Source of the DNA: DLKC01 sp002478885
GTDB taxonomy: Bacteria > Bacteroidota > Bacteroidia > Chitinophagales > Chitinophagaceae
Assembly (NCBI GenBank): GCA_046329585.1
Contig: JAXLUI010000001.1
Location: forward strand, 1-64,000
Length of the DNA stretch: 64,000 bases
Direction: 5' to 3'
A program made the position numbers and the translations under genes. Below are positions 62,569 to 64,000 of this stretch, in pieces (position 1 is the first letter of the stretch; the number at the start of each line of letters is the position of its first letter). The notes below the pieces were generated by a model. It had not been told where the DNA came from. It saw only the letters and a program-made list of their open reading frames with translations, and searched no databases.

Positions 62569-63681
62569 TTACCTGTGTTTCAGCAAATTTTTGTACAATG
62601 TTATTATTGCATCTGCCTGCTGGTTAAGCGAAAAGGATTGCACTGCAAATGCCCGCGCCAGGCGACTCTCATTAGCATACTTATCACGATGGTCTGAATA
62701 GTCTATTATCTTTTTCGCAATTTCAGCGGTATCATACTCCGAAAACTTGAAACCTATGCCGTCGAATCTCAACTGCTTTATTCCACCGACATTGTTTACT
62801 GCCGGAACGCAACCGCAGCTCATGGCTTCCATCAATGCAAGAGGCTGCCCTTCAAGATCGCTCGTAAGTAAAAACACATCAATATGCTTGTATGCGTTTA
62901 ATGTGTCTTCTGCTCTTCCAGCTAATTCAACAATACCGTTTAGATGATGTATGTCAACATACTGCCTTAACAAATTGAATTCCGGGCCATCTCCAACAAT
63001 AACAAATCGGATCATTTTGTTTCTGCGATGAATCTCTTCTGCAATCTCCATCCATTTATCAAGCCTTTTGTGCGGACGTAACCTTGCAACCAGGCCTACA
63101 ATAAGATTTTCATTGACCGGAGAAGCTAATCTTTCAGGAACATTAAATCGTCCGGTGTCGACGCCATTGAGAATTGTCACCGCCTTTCTTCGATTAAACA
63201 GATATCTTTTCTGGCATTTCTTGATTTCATCACTCACTTCTTCCGAAACTGAGATAACGCAATCATTGAAACCATAGCTGATACCGGAAAAGATGTAGTT
63301 ATAACCTTTCAGTGATGAGATCAATGTGTGCTCAGTGAAAACAAAGCGGGTTTTGGGCGAAAATATTTTTGCTGTTATCCCCATCCAGCCGGCAACAGAT
63401 AAATGCATATGTACTATATCATACTTATTTTGTGCGAGCTTCTTAATAAACCTGAAAAATTCCCATAAAAGCATAGGCGTTGCCATTTTGTATATGTAAC
63501 AGTTCCTAATATTTGGCCGGGTTTGAATTACCAAGCCAAGTTTTTTATGATCCAGTACGAAAAGATCCGACACAATATTGTGCCTGAAAGATTCGGTTGA
63601 AAGTATTTCTTTTAATGAGATCTCTGCTCCACCATAGCTGAATACCCTTATCACATGAGCAACCTTTAGCATGTTACACAT
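62569..63681 (-). CDS. Glycosyltransferase family 4 protein
   Basis: A 370-residue GT-B enzyme. The N-terminal half begins VAHVIRVFSYGGAEISLKEIL, typical of GT4, with the acceptor Gly-Gly loop. The C-terminal half has LIVGLVARLRPHKRLDKWMEIA, VIVGDGPEFNLLRQYV and the donor-binding E-x7-E in DLEGQPLALMEAMSCGCVPAVNNVGGI. It adds a sugar from a nucleotide donor to a lipid-linked or polysaccharide acceptor. It is 39 bases upstream of the formyltransferase/GINT gene, so the three form an operon. The start may be Met1 or Met4. Confidence 0.9.
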   Translation of the reverse strand: MCNMLKVAHVIRVFSYGGAEISLKEILSTESFRHNIVSDLFVLDHKKLGLVIQTRPNIRNCYIYKMATPMLLWEFFRFIKKLAQNKYDIVHMHLSVAGWMGITAKIFSPKTRFVFTEHTLISSLKGYNYIFSGISYGFNDCVISVSEEVSDEIKKCQKRYLFNRRKAVTILNGVDTGRFNVPERLASPVNENLIVGLVARLRPHKRLDKWMEIAEEIHRRNKMIRFVIVGDGPEFNLLRQYVDIHHLNGIVELAGRAEDTLNAYKHIDVFLLTSDLEGQPLALMEAMSCGCVPAVNNVGGIKQLRFDGIGFKFSEYDTAEIAKKIIDYSDHRDKYANESRLARAFAVQSFSLNQQADAIITLYKNLLKHR

Positions 63682-63891
63682 AGATTGTTTTTTGATTTAT
63701 GATTCGAATTCAAAAGCCGTAATGTCATGACAGTTTTTGTGATTTTAGTAGGTATCGGTTACAGCCTGGCCTGCTACGGAAATTGTCTTTAAAGTCTGGT
63801 TTGTATTTGTTCACCAGTGTTATATTGCTGAATGGTGCAACGTAACAAAAGTTGCCTTGTGTGTCACAGCATGGCCAATAAAAAAACACTG

Positions 63892-64000
63892 CTATCGGAA
63901 ACGATATTCCGGATCCTTATGCATCATTTGAATTACGGAAAGCAGGCTATCGCGTATTTTATTTTCCTTTTTTGTAAGAGTTGTAACATCCAGTTGTGGC
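63892..64000 (-). CDS. C-terminal end of a gene cut by the window edge
   Basis: On the minus strand an open frame enters at the window edge and ends at TAG 63892-63894. It encodes a 35-residue tail (LTKKENKIRDSLLSVIQ, then MMHKDPEYRFR). The frame is uninterrupted and the tail is plausibly protein-like, but no family can be named. It probably belongs to the same glycan cluster. The 200 bases between it and the GT4 gene show no gene. Confidence 0.5.
   Translation of the reverse strand, partial: PQLDVTTLTKKENKIRDSLLSVIQMMHKDPEYRFR

Overview
The window looks like a chromosomal segment of a Bacteroidota bacterium, most likely of the Chitinophagaceae or a close relative. Evidence: four large secreted proteins end in a type IX secretion (Por) C-terminal domain; promoters fit TTTG-N19-TAnnTTTG rather than the proteobacterial -35/-10; starts lack clear Shine-Dalgarno sequences; and there is a PUR/DUF3276 protein, an extended Lgt and a carboxypeptidase-regulatory outer-membrane receptor. 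The assignment comes from protein families and was not tested by alignment.

Left part (1-17.7 kb). A low-GC lipoprotein gene bracketed by a 10-bp inverted repeat (an integron-cassette-like arrangement) starts the window. It is followed by tRNA-Ser(TGA), an MdlA/YheI-type ABC exporter half, a PUR-domain nucleic-acid-binding protein, a secreted zinc metalloprotease, an SGNH hydrolase, an ECF sigma factor with a membrane protein, Hsp20, a bacilliredoxin, Lgt, and an outer-membrane receptor with a striking promoter palindrome. A two-gene mobile element (tyrosine recombinase plus IS91-type HUH transposase) closes this part.

Middle (18-43 kb). This part holds envelope and housekeeping genes: a DUF1624 membrane protein, a secreted adhesin-like protein, a fatty acid hydroxylase, DUF4421 and DUF4846 proteins, class II fructose-bisphosphate aldolase, two alpha/beta-hydrolases (one fused to MopE repeats and a T9SS tail), accD, smpB, an M61 peptidase, a GNAT enzyme, an mntR-mntH operon in which the Nramp transporter carries a C-terminal UspA domain, and an alpha-glucan phosphorylase homologue that lacks the PLP lysine.

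Right part (43-64 kb). A complete acyl-CoA carboxylase set (biotin carrier, biotin carboxylase, carboxyltransferase) is followed by a SULT-type sulfotransferase, a TMEM175-like channel, a Upf1-like helicase, an MBL-fold hydrolase, a large PKD-like/Calx-beta T9SS protein, and a Tat-exported M24 peptidase. The window ends in an AT-rich surface-glycan operon (sulfotransferase, formyltransferase/GINT fusion, GT4) that runs off the edge.

The least-explained signal is a dispersed intergenic repeat with about 12 good copies and one decayed copy. Most copies read CCCGGCT, 21-23 variable bases, then TTGCGTCGCACACTT. Copies sit a short distance past gene ends, usually after the terminator, in both orientations.
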